64,000 bases of DNA from Synchiropus splendidus. Lineage: Eukaryota; Chordata; Actinopteri; Syngnathiformes; Callionymidae. The stretch covers positions 41,765,437 to 41,829,436 of the forward strand of contig NC_071334.1 in assembly GCF_027744825.2 (NCBI RefSeq), written 5' to 3'. The translations under genes and the position numbers were made by a program. The notes under the pieces are model-generated. The model saw only the letters and a program-made list of their open reading frames with translations. It did not search any database and was not told where the DNA came from. Of the stretch, positions 1 to 11,849 are shown in pieces (the stretch's first letter is position 1; the number at the start of each line of letters is the position of its first letter).

Positions 1-70
1 GCTCCATTCGTTCTAACTTTTTAACGCGTCAAATTTCTATTTAAATCCCATCAAACAGCCGTGTGTTTTA

Positions 71-115
71 GTCATGTGACCAGTTAGGAGGAGCCACGTC
101 AGGGGTTATAAATAA
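71..115 (+). promoter_or_regulatory. TATA-box with upstream E-box/M-box cluster
   Basis: Three motifs lie in promoter order within 45 bases. GTCATGTGAC (71-80) is the reverse complement of the MITF/TFE-type M-box. CCACGTCA (94-101) is CRE/UPRE-like. TATAAATAA (107-115) is a good TATA box. A start site would fall near 137. The first ATG after it (169) opens a frame of only 22 codons ending at 237, and GGGGTCAG followed by GTGGGA near 265 could be a splice donor. No protein is recognised, so this is a motif-based guess at a first exon at the window edge. Confidence 0.28.
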
Positions 116-1000
116 CAATTGACATCCAGTCTCCTTCAGTGAAGATCGATTCAGCGCGTCTCCCTGCGATGCTCCCCATGCTTGGGTATTCCTGCACCGC
201 TCCGCAATGCACAGTCCACACCCGCACCTGGAGCTAAATGGAAGGGAAACATTCACATGGGGTCAGGTGGGAATGTAGGGGATTGAGTAATCGACAATGT
301 TGAAAGACAAGTATGTTGATACTCAAAAACCTGTTTAGTATTTGGACTCCGGGACAATCCACCTACTGTGCACCTTTAGAGTTGTTGCTGTCACTAATTT
401 TATTGACTATTCACAATGGTAAGCCAATGGTTAGGACTTTTAACCCAGATTAGATTGTTGTCTGAGCAAACGCTAAACTGACACTGTGATGATTTCTCTT
501 TATCTTCAAAAAGCTCTGGACACTTTTGACCCCAGTTCAGCTCTCCCTTGAGAAATGTGATATTTTCATCACAGTGTTTGGTCTAGACACGTACTATTGG
601 TGACAGCAAATGAGGTAGAGTTGGACGGCACTAGATGAGAAGCAGAGCCTGTGACCATCCAGCACAGAGCTGGACCCTCCTCAGAGAATAGACCAATTAA
701 GATAAGAGGCCGTTAGTGGGATGTTCCTGTTTGACATTCTGTCACGTTAACGAGGACGAACATAATTGGACTCATGTATCTCACAGTAAAATACTATTAG
801 TTGTCAGTTTTTTTTGTCTTGTACCGTTTTAACAGGCAAAGAGTAGAACTCCACCAGAGAGAGTGGTGAAACTTGCTTTCAGTTGTAGTTCCCTGCAGTG
901 GAGTATCGAGATCTGACATCCTATTAAGTTCATGATGAGGACTTCACCTTGCTTTTCTCTGCTCACCCGCTCGAGGTTGTGGCCCACCCAAGCTCCATCC
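116..1000. other. No gene recognised
   Basis: Apart from the short frame at 169-237 described with the upstream motif cluster, I see only short chance frames and no repeat that I can name. Confidence 0.5.
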
Positions 1001-1563
1001 AGTGTTGGGTAGACCCTCGACTGCTCCAGCTCAGGGATCAATAAACCTCATTAAGCCTGCACCTGCACCAGCAGCAGCCAGTTTGGAAGCTCCTGCTCTT
1101 CCTGAGCTTTTTGCGGTTTTTGTTTACTCTGTGGTTGTTTTTGTCTGGGGTGTTTTCTTTGTTTTTGTGTGGATCTCCTGGACCCAACATGGACGGTGAT
1201 ACTCCAATGCCTGGAGACTCCTTGCCATTGTGCCATTGTCCACACTATTAGCATTTCATGCGAACTCCATGCTGAAGCGACCGAGCTGGTGTTACTCTGT
1301 TCTGGGCTGACAGATGGGGGTCCGGCATTGGTGGGAGAGTGTAGCCTGATGCTAGTCATGGAGTCATGTTAACGGAGGATTTAACCATTTTATGGGTTCT
1401 AGCACTTATTCCAAGGCTTCTCTCTCACTCTGGCGATACCTCTGGAGATGGACTGATCCATTTTTTTTTTCGATTTGTCTTTTTCTTCAGTTTTTCTTTG
1501 TTCCAATGTTGTTTTTGTTTGTGCTTTGTCTTTAATGTTAAAATCTAATCTAATCTAATCTAA
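1001..1563 (+). mobile_element. Retroelement 3' end with (TCTAA)n tail
   Basis: The segment becomes T-rich and ends in AATCTAATCTAATCTAATCT, a pentanucleotide tail typical of fish LINE or LINE-mobilised elements. Its last 250 bases resemble 34160-34545: both carry a CACTCTGG...TGGAGAYGGACT block, then a T-rich stretch, then the TCTAA tail. No reverse transcriptase is visible, so it is a 5'-truncated LINE or a related SINE. Confidence 0.5.
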
Positions 1564-4110
1564 AAAGATCCGACTGAGACATGGCTAACACGGGGCACGT
1601 GAGTAGTTTATACGAAACATATGCTGGGCGTCAGAGCCCCAGGAGGAAGTGAGCTGGCTGAGCGAGCTGGCTGAGGCGCTGCTCGAGATCAAACCTGAGT
1701 CTTGAATTGGAAAGAGAAAGGAAAATGTGTTTATTGAATTTGCCTGCAAGTGACTGGCAGGAAGCGTGCAGCGGTCTGTCAAAACGAACAGGAGCAAAAA
1801 ACAGACTAGGACCACACTCGCTGCACTCGCACAGTTACACAAACACGGCATCAATTCCGACGTGATGGATTCCCATCCGTATATCAGGAATCTATTAAAA
1901 TTTACGGTTCAGGTTAACTCTGAATTCATTTTCTCATGCACACTTGTGTCACCGTTTGAATGTGCTTGAATGAGATAATGACGCACAGTTTGTGTAAACA
2001 CACAGAAATATTTGAAAATGTGAGTCGCTCATCGACAGAATTATCCCGCTGAATTGTGTTTCTCTGCCAGCTTTGCGATAACCAGGACATTCTTTAACCT
2101 GAGCACCTCCAATTAGAGCGCTGGTGAAATGGTGGGGGGATTGTTATATGCTTTGACCCGCGCGTTTTACTCGCAGGCGCACTCGAGAGGCGGAGATGTG
2201 GAGGGAGGATATCACAGAGGAAAAACAGGCTCAACTGTGGATGGCCAGGGGCTGCATGTGCCTCTCTATCAATGCAAAACAGACTACTTCCTTGGGGGAA
2301 GAGGACATGTCACTTTTATAAGCCTTCCTTCATTTTTTTTCTTTTTTTTAACATTAATTTTGAAAGCAAAGGGGAGGCACGTGGCGCACAAAGAATGAAA
2401 GCTAAAGACATTGAATAGAAAGGAAAGGAAAAGAAGGCCAGATGAAAATAATCTTCAGGATGCGGAGAAACATCTGGTTTCATACTTTCAGACTTAGGAG
2501 GAAATTGCAAATATACTAAACTCTTCTGTTTTGATTTACTTTATTATTTGATGGCTGGGTGATGCCAGTCATACGGGAAAAGGTTCTGGTTGAAGATAGA
2601 TGTCTCTGATACATCCACAACTGCGTTGACTTGATCCAAGCTGTGAATTAATGTTGGCAGTAGGTGACTGCTGGCGGGGAGACCATATCTGATAGAACTC
2701 TAGTACATTTCAGGATTTTATATTTCTCAATGACGAGGACGCTCGGAATTTTGCAGGCACAGAATTGCTGTAAATCCCAATGACTGGCAAAGGTGAAATG
2801 AGCTGAGTAATAATTTTAAAAAAGTAGTAAACAAATTCTTTACAACCAGAATCCCGGTATATCCCAAATCTGTGTGTTCTAGTATTCGGAATGTAACAGG
2901 GTTTTAAAATTCTTTTTTTTCCCCTCACCAATTAATCCTTCATTTAGGCTGTTTATCTCCAGTTCCTGATATCGAGAACATCAAAACTTCTCTTTGCTGC
3001 ATTGCAAAAAAAGAGCTTAAGTAATTGATTTTTTAAATGTTAATCATTAATGTCAGTCTATTATTGTTATTTCACAGTTTTATTTGCTTATTTTACTTCA
3101 CACAGGCATTGTTTGCAATGTAGGGTTGTGACCTGCAGCAGTTTGTTTCTGTCCTCAGTTTTTGAACAACAATCATCTGTTTAACTTTTTAAAGATCCTA
3201 AATTGATGCGTTTACGTCACATCCATTTCGCTGGTGGAGGATGCACTCAGCAGGTCAAAATTACTCACAATGATTAAGGTTAGCAGTTCCCTTTTCTTTT
3301 TTATGACCTTGTTAATAGGTCATTACTAGGATTGAACCAAATGACTCCATGATGAAAGTCAGCTTTTATTTACTGATTTCCTGTTTGGTCTCTGCCCAAA
3401 GCTCATAACCGGTGAAACTAAAAAACATAAGCTTTATAAAAGTTTCAGGCTAAATAATACAAAACTTTACAGCACAATCTTCACTCTATCCAAATAACAG
3501 CATCATATGGAATAAAAATGACAACATTGTGGCAACAAGCGCCAGGTTTTTCTGTTTGGCAAAAAAATGAATAAAATAAAATGAAAAAAAAATGGCCCCA
3601 ACGGCACAGCTGTAGCATGTGCATGTATTCTGACCCTCACAGTTATCCATTGTGGAGGAGGTACAATGTGGTTAGAGCTGCAACACTGCCAAAATATCTC
3701 TCAATGCTAGACTGAGAGCTGCATATGCAGTGCCGAGGCGAAGGATAACCTATGATCTGGCCTCCAACCAAGAACACAAGTAGGTGGATTGTTGTCCGGA
3801 GAACACTCAGGTCAGACATTCTGCACCATACAAAACAAACATTTGGACTGTAAAAACCTATAGAACATATATCTTTTGTTTCCTTTGGGAAGCAGGACAC
3901 ATGAAGGCTCTATATCAGGGCAGAGTTGCGTTTTATTTAATGTCCTCCTCATGTTTGCCAGTGTAAGTTGTTGCTGCATAATAACCCAGGAGAACATTAA
4001 ACTTTGTGAATGTGAATCATTTTGGCACTAATTGTCAGAATGATATGCTTATGTTTTACAAGATACATGCAATCACCTCGACGTTTTCATAATTGAAAAT
4101 GGACTGAATG
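1564..4110. other. No gene recognised
   Basis: There are several short frames in all phases, none with recognisable protein motifs. Simple T and A runs occur at 2334-2349 and 2909-2921. No repeat family was identified. Confidence 0.5.
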
Positions 4111-4117
4111 ATGACCA

Positions 4118-4240
4118 TTACCGAACTGGTAATTTGTAACTACCAATTTTGGTAATTTACAAGTTTGTAACTACCAAATTTGGTAATTTGTAACCACACA
4201 TTTTGGTCATTTGAAACTGCAAAATTTCGTCATTTGTACC
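4118..4240. repeat. Degenerate AT-rich tandem repeat
   Basis: Variants of TTTGGTAATTTGTAACTACC recur about five times with a period of roughly 22-31 bases and growing divergence to the right (GGTAATTTGTAAC, GGTAATTTACAAG, GGTCATTTGAAAC, CGTCATTTGTACC). The unit is partly self-complementary (GGTAA/TTACC). Confidence 0.6.
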
Positions 4241-4299
4241 CATCCAATTGGACAACCTATATTGTCTTGATATTTGTTTATATGAGTATTTATTTGCCT

Positions 4300-4462
4300 T
4301 GTATTTTTTGATAGCTTGTGACTTTTTTTTTTTTTTTTTGCTGATGCTTTGTGGACGTCTTTGATGTTTGTCTTTGATATGTCAGTGTCTTTGTTGTCAT
4401 AGGCTGCTGTGATATGTTGAATTTCTCCACTGTGAGACTAATAAAGGCCATCTAATCTAATA
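4300..4462 (+). mobile_element. LINE 3' end, (TCTAA) tail
   Basis: The stretch TCAGTGTCTTTGTTGTCAT ... CTCCACTGTGAGACTAATAAAGGCC ends in TCTAATCTAAT. It is nearly identical, in reverse, to 14605-14720. This is the usual 3' untranslated end of Rex1/L2-like fish LINEs, heavily 5'-truncated. A run of about 17 T precedes it. Confidence 0.6.
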
Positions 4463-4955
4463 TATTCTAATAATTGTTGTGTAGAGTGGTATGATATGAC
4501 ATGGTTTAGTACAGAAACTGTAAGCCAATTCCAAGAACTTTCCATTTATTTATTTTTTAAGAGACGAAAATACTGCAACAATAATAAAGACTGATAACAC
4601 GAACAAACAAAGAACGTCAACATTACATGATATTAGTACGTGACAGTAATTGGGCCACAACCACTTTTGGTTTTTAAACATTACGTGATTAAAGTCATTA
4701 TGAATGGTGAGTATAGATATAGTGTTACAAAAATATACAGAGTAAAGTTGACGTCACACCACATAGCGGTGGTGGGGAACGTTAAGGTAAAAAAAAAGAT
4801 AGATGAAACAGACAAGGACAAAAAGAGAACGAAAAGCAAATGGATTGTCTGGAAGGAAGATGTGAAGAAGTACAGACAAAATAGAAGGATGAGATCAGAT
4901 GGTCGACCTGTGACTAAGTGGTGGCAGGTGCGATCCCTCCTGCTGACGTGTTTGT
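4463..4955. other. No gene recognised
   Basis: A lysine-rich frame (4640-4972) is driven by A-rich sequence and runs into the downstream SINE tail. It has no recognisable domain. Confidence 0.5.
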
Positions 4956-5089
4956 GTCATTGTGTCTCTTAACCCTGGTTTGCTCGGTTCAAATGGCACC
5001 TAATGCCGTCTGCGTGTGTGTGAATGGGTGAATTGGTGTCATACTGTAAAGCACTTTGGATGCTGGATTAGCATGGAAGGCCCTATATA

Positions 5090-6138
5090 CAGTGGTATTT
5101 AAAGTATTTAGTCAACCAATTGTGCAAATTCTCCCTCTTAAAATGATGAGAGATCAGAAAGGCCTGTTATCTTCACCATAGGTACACTTCAACTGTGAGA
5201 GACAAAACGAGAAAAAAAAAATCAAGAATAATTAACTCTGAAGTCCACTATGGCCAAGACAAAACAGCTGTCAAAGGGCATCAGACCAGCACCAGGCTGG
5301 AAAGAGTGAATCTGCAATGGGTAAGCAGCTTGGTGCGAACAAAATCAACTGTGGGAGCAATTATTTGAAAATGGAAGGACATGACCACGGATAACCTCCC
5401 TCGATGTGGCTCCATGCAAGATCTCATCAGTTAAAATGATCACAAGAACTGTAAGGAACAATCCCAGAAGCACACACCTAGAGAATGACCTGGATAGAGC
5501 TGGGATAAAGGTAGCTACAGACCATTTGGATGATCCAGAGGAGGATTCGCAGAATGTCATATGGTCGGATGAAACCAAAATAGAGCTTTTTCGGTAAAAT
5601 GTCAACATGTTGTGTTTGGAGGGGAACGAATGCAGAGTTGCATGCAAAAAGCACAATGCCTACTGTGAAGCAGGACAACTGGTCAGTGTAAATGGAAGAA
5701 TGCATCGAGAACTTTTGTGCGAAAGCCTCCTTCCATCAGCAAGGGCTTTGAAGATTAAACATGGCTGGGTCTTTCAACATGACAATGACGCTGCCCTTAC
5801 TGCCCAGGCAACAAAAGAGTGGCTTTGCAAGAAGCATTTTAAGGTCCTGGAGTGTCCCAGTGAGTCTACAGTTCTCAACCCCAAAACGTCGCTGTGCTTG
5901 AGGAGGTCTGTATGGAAGCATGGGCCAAAATACCAGTAACAAGACTTACTGAAAATGTTTTACATCTGTCATTGCTAACAAAACCTATATAACAAATACT
6001 TATTACCCACTTAATTTTTGTCATTTTGTCTCTCACACTTGAAGTGTACCTATGGTGAAGATTACTGGCCTCTCTCATTGTTTTAAGAGGGAGAACTTGC
6101 CCAACTGATGGTTGACTAGATACTTTATTTCCCCATTG
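5090..6138 (+). mobile_element. Tc1/mariner-family DNA transposon, defective
   Basis: The element is 1,049 bases long and flanked by TA target duplications (5088-5089, 6139-6140). The ends are inverted repeats: CAGTGGTATTTAAAGTATTT on the left against CAATGGGGAAATAAAGTATC on the reversed right end, both followed by TAGTCAACCA. Similarity continues for roughly 120 bases, including the shared block CACCATAGGTACACTTCA. Fish Tc1 elements are usually 1.2-1.6 kb, so this copy carries internal deletions, and its transposase is broken. Confidence 0.94.
5250..5990 (+). pseudogene. Tc1 transposase remnant
   Basis: Tc1 transposases bind the element ends through paired helix-turn-helix domains and cut and paste with a DDE/D catalytic triad. 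The copy starts at an ATG (5250) that opens the usual MAKTK-type N-terminus, then passes through several frameshifts. The N-terminal DNA-binding part is visible to about 5510 and is followed by a deletion. WSDETKIELF (around 5562-5593) holds the first catalytic aspartate. The middle (5607-5720) is shortened. GWVFQHDND (around 5765-5790) holds the second aspartate. [13 protein letters not shown] and LNP follow, but the region of the third acidic residue is disrupted and a segment beyond it is missing. It cannot encode an active enzyme. Confidence 0.9.
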
Positions 6139-6169
6139 TAAGTAAGAGCCATTTACCATTTATTAGCAG

Positions 6170-9100
6170 TGATGGTCCGTTGGTTTAGAGTGGACGTTCA
6201 AAATGGTTTCCATCGTGGAGCTGGCATCAATGTGAGGTTTCTCGATTAAAGTCAACTCACAAATTTCAGAAGTAATTATTCAGTGAATATGTGGTCATCA
6301 CTTCGCTTTATTTATTTTCTCTGTATTGTTAGGACAGCAGACTGAATTTCAATGTACTTCCCTCCACCGCTGAGCGAATGTTGTCTTTGTCGGAGTGTTA
6401 CAGCTGTGATCATTGAGCTCAACTCGGGACATAGCGGAGCCTACTTGAGAGCCTGCTTGGGTTGAAGAGCTGATAGACTGTCCTGCAACCAGGATGAAAG
6501 ATGAAACACTGTTATCCAAGAGTTCCCGGTTTGACAATCAGATGGAACCCCCTATTGAGAAACCTTGAAAACACATACCTGCTGGTTTGTCTCACACCAT
6601 GTTTCTGCTGTACGGTTGAAGTGGCCTGATCAGTCATTGTGAGACTTCCTCTAAGGAATGCCAGCCAATAGTTATAGCTCTATCCGTGGTAAAAAGCTGC
6701 CTCAAACATCTGGACACATTAGATGTCAAGGCATGTTGCTTGAGGTGAATTTAAACTTCGAGACAGGTGTTGACCAAAATGATTTGGTCACCAAAGATCA
6801 TTTTTATATTGATTCGCAAGGTGGTCTGGACGGAGGGTGAACAGACTAAGGCTGTATCGATTTTTCTCCAAAACCTCGGTTTTTGCGTGTTTATGTGTAA
6901 GTGTAGTGTGTCCCCATACCAAGGCAACTCACTGTTCACCACATGAAATAATCCCTTCAAACCAAGGGATCTCCGGAGCTGACTTGAAACGAAGTGGGAA
7001 TATGAAGTGTGGATAGATTTCCAGGATACCCAAGTACTTTATTTAAAAACAATGTTGGCTGGGACTACAGGGACATTTTAGTAACGAAGACTTCTCTTCT
7101 GTTTGTTTACTTTCTCTCGTATCACACGTTAGGGAACCAAATGGTCTACCACGTTTGACAACATGAACCATACAACATGTATGTACAACAGTATGTTTTT
7201 AATTCTTCTTAACAAACAACAGTGGGCTAGCATCCAGGCTAACGTTAGCATCCTCACACCTCTAACAGATCTATCACCGCAACATAGTGGTGGAGCCGGC
7301 TTCGGCTCCGCCCATTTCTTCTCCGTTGGTTCTCCAAATTGAGATTATCAGCGGCGATGCAAAAGGCTGCAAATCGTTGGTGCTGGCGTTTCCAAACACT
7401 CGATATGCAGAAAACATAACAAGGCACGACAGCCAATGACATGTTGTCTTTAAGCATGACGTCATGAAGACTTGTCCCAATTCTTAGGGACGTCAATCAC
7501 CTCACTTGGTCGTCAGAGGGCGCTTCCTAGTGGAGGGCACTCAGAACCAAGTGGTAGTGTTAAGTGCTAGTGTTAGGGAAAGAAGTGGGACAGAGCCCAA
7601 TATGAGGAAGAAAAAGTTATAATAATCATCTGATGCACACAGCAGAGGAAGTGAGATGGCCGATAATACAGGTGACTGAGATGCCAATCTCAATGGAAAT
7701 TGCCATTTTTTTCTCTGTTGTTTAATGTGTTCAATCGGCCAAAATATCTCTTCCTGAATTCTTGCTATTGTCTAATGTGACATTACAAAAGTCCCTCTCA
7801 GTGAATTATTGACCACACATTTTCACAGAGGCCACTAGTCCTCAGACAAATCCAGAATAGCAGCACAAATGACAAATCCCATTTTCGATCTACCAGTCCA
7901 GAGAGCATAAATATACATGAGCCCATATGGAAGGTGGGAGGCAAGGTACAGTAGGCAACTTGTTCCCTGCAGTGGGATGCATAAAAGTGACCTATCTTCT
8001 CTCAAAAATTCATCCGAAAGTAACCACACACCTCGAGCCTTGTTGTGCGTGTTTGTGAGCTCCCCCAGACACACTGATCTGCTTTTTGCCATGCAGGGTA
8101 ATTAGACGGGCCGCATAGGCAATATGTGCAATGGGTGCAATATGTGGGTGTTTTTTCATTGAGCGTGTTAATTGCTAAAGAGAATTTATGTGAAAAAATA
8201 AATAAAAATGAAACTACTTTGATTGGTGTACGTATTCTCTGCAGTTAGCGGAAACCTGCCTGCTGCATCTCTGGGTACTTTTATTAGCTGCTTTTTTTTG
8301 GTCTCATGTGATAAAAAAGCCAAATACACTGTGATTGCTAAGTGAGTAAATTTAAAAGCTTGGTAACAGGTAGCATATGGGCATATGTGGTTGATCCGTC
8401 CAAAGATATTTACTGACAGACCTCTTTGAGACTTCAGCTTTAATGTAAACACTACTTAGAGACAGATAATATGTTTTGGGTCTGATTTACTGAGATCATA
8501 TTGGAGACATGTTTGTTTACATTAGAAATGTTGTGTGGACAGGCACAAGCGCATGACCCATCCTCACTCCCATGGCCTCATACATAGACGTTGGGAAAGT
8601 GGTGGATGGGTTGCAACAAGACACTGCGAAGAGCAAAGGACAGCAGTGCACCCGTACTTGCTCAGAAGATCACAACTACTGAATGGAATCTAAACAAGAA
8701 CGATACCTGGGTGCAACAGGACATTCCATTATTTCACTCCAGATTGTCATGATTCCCTTTTGTTATTATAACTTCCGTTTTGTGTTCTCTGTTTCCTGGT
8801 TTATGGCATTCATTTCCCTTTAAACACAATGGAGAGACAAGTGGCAATAATTTAAAGTCTATGTTAATGAACGACACTCTTGATCGCAGTTTGCAGATTT
8901 GTTGACACGCAGTTTCCACACCGGATGAATGAGACACACGCTGGGTTGTTTCTGCTCTCATTTCAACATGACAAATGTATACATTTTTTGCCATATGCCC
9001 TCTTAGCACTCAATATGTTAGTCATATTATTACATGAATTTTGATTCCAAATTGCTCCACGCAGTTGTGGTTGAAGTGAATAGAACTGGATTACTTCTAC

Positions 9101-9185
9101 ATGTGAAATGCATCTGCCTGCAATACCATATCAATATTTTTTCTATATTTTCCCTGTTGTAATTGTGTATCGTGTTGACTTTCTC
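6170..9185. other. No gene recognised
   Basis: Short frames only. At 7292-7309 GGAGCCG and CGGCTCC form a 7-bp GC-rich stem around a 4-base loop. I see no named repeat and no exon with clear splice context. Confidence 0.5.
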
Positions 9186-9189
9186 GCCC

Positions 9190-9475
9190 TCTGTCACATC
9201 TTCTCCATCCATTAATGCCATCCATTATCTTCCTCTTTGTTAGAGGAGCAACATGCGCCCTGTCTCTCCTCTCCATGTGTCCAAACCATCTGAATCTGGC
9301 CTACTTGACTTCTCCAAACATCTACATCTGCTGTCCCTGCGATATCTTTGGTTCTTATCTTTCCCAGTCATCCGCAAAAGAAAACCTGAGCATCTTCAAC
9401 TGTGACACTTCTTCTCTCTGTGTCTCCAACCCATCGTCCCTCTTTTCTCCAGCATCTGTATCTCAATCACGCACA
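9190..9475 (-). mobile_element. RTE-type LINE fragment (ORF C-terminus)
   Basis: Read on the minus strand, the sequence gives broken stretches such as MLRFSFA and, after a stop, ARFRWFGHMERR. This matches the C-terminal tail that follows the reverse transcriptase in RTE-type LINEs of fish, with the conserved W-F-G-H core. Stops and frameshifts are present. Only the tail remains, without the polymerase. Confidence 0.5.
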
Positions 9476-9757
9476 TAGAGTATATATTCTGTCTAGCTAC
9501 TAATGACTACACACTGCTTTTCTCCTGCTCACGTCCCCTTTCCTTACTGTCACAACAAAACACCTTTTGTTCAGTGTCAATGGTTTCTGTAATTATGTGA
9601 CAACAGTCTTAACTACTATCACAAGTGCCAAATGTACTGGCCAACATTTGAATTACAAACAGAAATGTTACTCTTTTTCTCTCTCCAGGCATTGATAAGC
9701 TAGTAACATGCACAAGAAAGGCCTCCACACAACAACGTTGTGTGTAAATATATAAAT

Positions 9758-10456
9758 TAGGACTGTTGAAGTTAACCTAAACAAGTTGACTATAGTCAGA
9801 CTTAACGGCGCTAACGTGTCAGGTTTAACAGTCTGCTTCGCCGCGGATGCTTTTTGAATGACCCGCCGTCCGTTCTGTGGTATGGAAATCTCGAGCCGTA
9901 GAGACTACAGCGGAGATGACAGCGAGATGGTCCCTTGATTGTCTGTTGTAGTTTTAAAGTCACCCCTCTTGCTTCTTTCAACGAGGCTGAAGTTATTTGT
10001 AGTCACAGTCAATGTGAACTCTGCTGTCCACGGAGTATGCCACGTCAGCATTTGACAAGGGAATATGATGGAGTAATTTTTGTCAGTGTGAAATGGTGTT
10101 GGTTCCCTAACACCGCAGGCGCTGCCAGGGGCGGAGCTCCACACAGCCGCTTGTTTCATACAGCACTACATTCATGTTAAAACAATGAGCAATAAAAGTG
10201 TCCTATAACAGGGTATTTCTCCTTTCAATCTCCATCTTGGCCATTAAGGGCTCATTTTCATTCAGATTTCCTCCTATTAGTTACATTTAGAACAGATCTT
10301 AAAATGGCCATAAAATGTCATGCATTTATAATGTTTGTAATGTATCAGAGGTTTGGAAGTAACTCAAAAAGTGTGATTAATTTGTGATTAATCACAAGTT
10401 AACTAAGACTTTAGTGCAATCTACTACATTAAAAAATGTAATCGAGTGACAGCCCA
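9758..10456. mobile_element. Non-autonomous DNA transposon remnant
   Basis: The left end TAGGACTGTTGAAGTTAAC and the reversed right end TGGGCTGTCACTCGATTAC look like degenerate inverted termini. The right part has the TGTGATTAATCACAAGTTAAC ... GAGTGACAGCCC pattern common to an abundant fish element, and the middle carries CACGTCAGCATTTGACAAG and TGGTGTTGGTTCCC blocks seen in the same family. I found no target duplication, so the superfamily (hAT or other) is left open. No transposase is visible. Confidence 0.5.
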
Positions 10457-10499
10457 TTGACATTACAATTCCCTAAGGCATAGCTTCATAGCTTCTCTT

Positions 10500-11235
10500 C
10501 CTTCCTTTCGCTGGAGATCCATCCCCGATCATGCCTGATCTCTACCTCCCCTACTACTGGGAGAGCGTGTACCTGCCTATCCTGCAGTGCTGGAGGGGTC
10601 CCCGAGGGCCGCAGTCCTTTGCTTCAGGCTGTTTGATGTTGAGCAGATGCGGATGAACCCGGGCCTCTGCCCAGAGTTCTTCATCAAACAACGCGACTGG
10701 AAGCCGGGCCAAGACTATGGCCCTCATCAAGCTCCTCACCCCTCTGGATACCCTTGCACAGTTCAAATGGGCAAAAATAGCTAATCATCAAGGCAACCTT
10801 CAGACTCACTCAGCAGCAGTCAAGTAAACTCCTGCTTTTCAACATTTAGCTGAGGTGTGCACTGACAAGATCATGCTGGAGAGTTGAAGGGGCATCATAG
10901 TTCGACCCAACTCAGTGACTGCGGTTCCATCCCGAGCGCAGCCCGACCACGGCAATAGCTCGATTAAGCCGCTGAGTCTGATAGCGTCATGCTCTCCCAG
11001 TTTACACGGAATGCAGAAGCAATCTATGAGTGGTTCACCTCCATGACGAGCGGTGGCGCCGTGAGATCTTCAGTCCTATGACTGTTGACAAAGAGCAGTG
11101 GGAGCTGACCAGTCAGCAAGGAGCTGTTTCAGATTGTTAAATTGAAGTCTGTAGACAGCAATGGTGCTGACTGATGAACTAGTTTAACTTAGGTGGCCCA
11201 GAATCTGCGCATGGGTTATCACCAGGCTGCCTTCG
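10500..11235 (+). pseudogene. Unidentified GC-rich coding-like relic
   Basis: This block is richer in G+C than its surroundings and contains protein-like stretches in shifting plus-strand frames. From 10532 MPDLYLPYYWESVYLPILQ is in one frame, around 10635-10720 LFDVEQMRMNPGLCPEFFIK is in another, around 10713-10823 TMALIKLLTPLDTLAQFKWA is in a third. Further on, around 11005-11090, FTRNAEAIYEWF and RWRREIFSPMTVDKEQWEL appear in different frames. That pattern suits a decayed retrocopy or transposon ORF carrying indels. I do not recognise the parent, and no poly(A) tail or target duplication is obvious. Confidence 0.33.
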
Positions 11236-11329
11236 GCTGGTTTTGGAATTAACTCACACGTTTCTGAATAAAATGAAATATTGCTGAAATTGTCTTGTCT
11301 ATGTATTCAAGAATATGTGTGGAGTATCT

Positions 11330-11845
11330 AAAGTACTGAGTCACACTTTTGATCACGGTCGTGAGCCTCGACTCACTTAGTAACCATGCTAACAGTTGCT
11401 TACGTGGTAGTGATGTCATCTCCTTAATCGACAAATCATGTCTTCTTATAAGAATCAAAACGACCTGAGTGAACGAGGTTGAAGACAAATCTGCAGATCA
11501 CAGCTGATATCAGGTTTGTCATGTTCACTGCTGACATTGGCTAAGATCGAGGAACACCCATACTGCATTAGGTTACTCACACAACTTCTCCATTGTACAA
11601 ACGGTTATAAGACATCACTTGACCGTGATAAGTGACTTTGTTTACCTACGCTGCGTAGCTGAAGCTTGTGCGGTCACACATCAGTCAGTCTGGTCACAGT
11701 CCTGCTACTCGGCTCCAGCTATTCACCACATTGTCCATGTCTTCTAGTCTGACTAAGAGAAATTCCAATTTATCCACAGTAGTCGGACTCAGCTGGTTAC
11801 TTGCATTTTAAAAGTCTGAACTTATCCAGGCTAACGCAACAAATT
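11330..11845 (-). repeat. R1 repeat, reverse copy
   Basis: The reverse complement aligns over its length with 48265-48740. Shared blocks in order are GACTTTTAAAATGCA, AATTGGAATTTCTCTT / AATTGGATTTTCTCTT, AGCTTCAGCTACGCAGC, TGCAGTATG, TTCTTATAAGAA and CTCACGRCCGTGATCAAA. I cannot assign it to a known family. It contains no frame of note. Confidence 0.62.
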
Positions 11846-11849
11846 GGTT

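Larger units (their letters stand above)
4958..6166 (+). mobile_element. SINE 3' tail interrupted by Tc1 element
   Basis: The left part (4958-5089) has the familiar fish SINE tail: GTGTGAATGGGTGAATT, then TGTAAAGCACTTTGG, then GGCCCTATATA. The right part resumes after the Tc1 insertion at 6139 as AGAGCCATTTACCATTTA, which continues the expected end of the same tail. The target TA is duplicated at 5088-5089 and 6139-6140. The SINE is therefore older than the Tc1 copy. Confidence 0.6.

Noticed and set aside
4640..4972. A 110-codon basic frame
   Set aside because: It is driven by A-rich codons and runs into the SINE tail. No protein family recognised.
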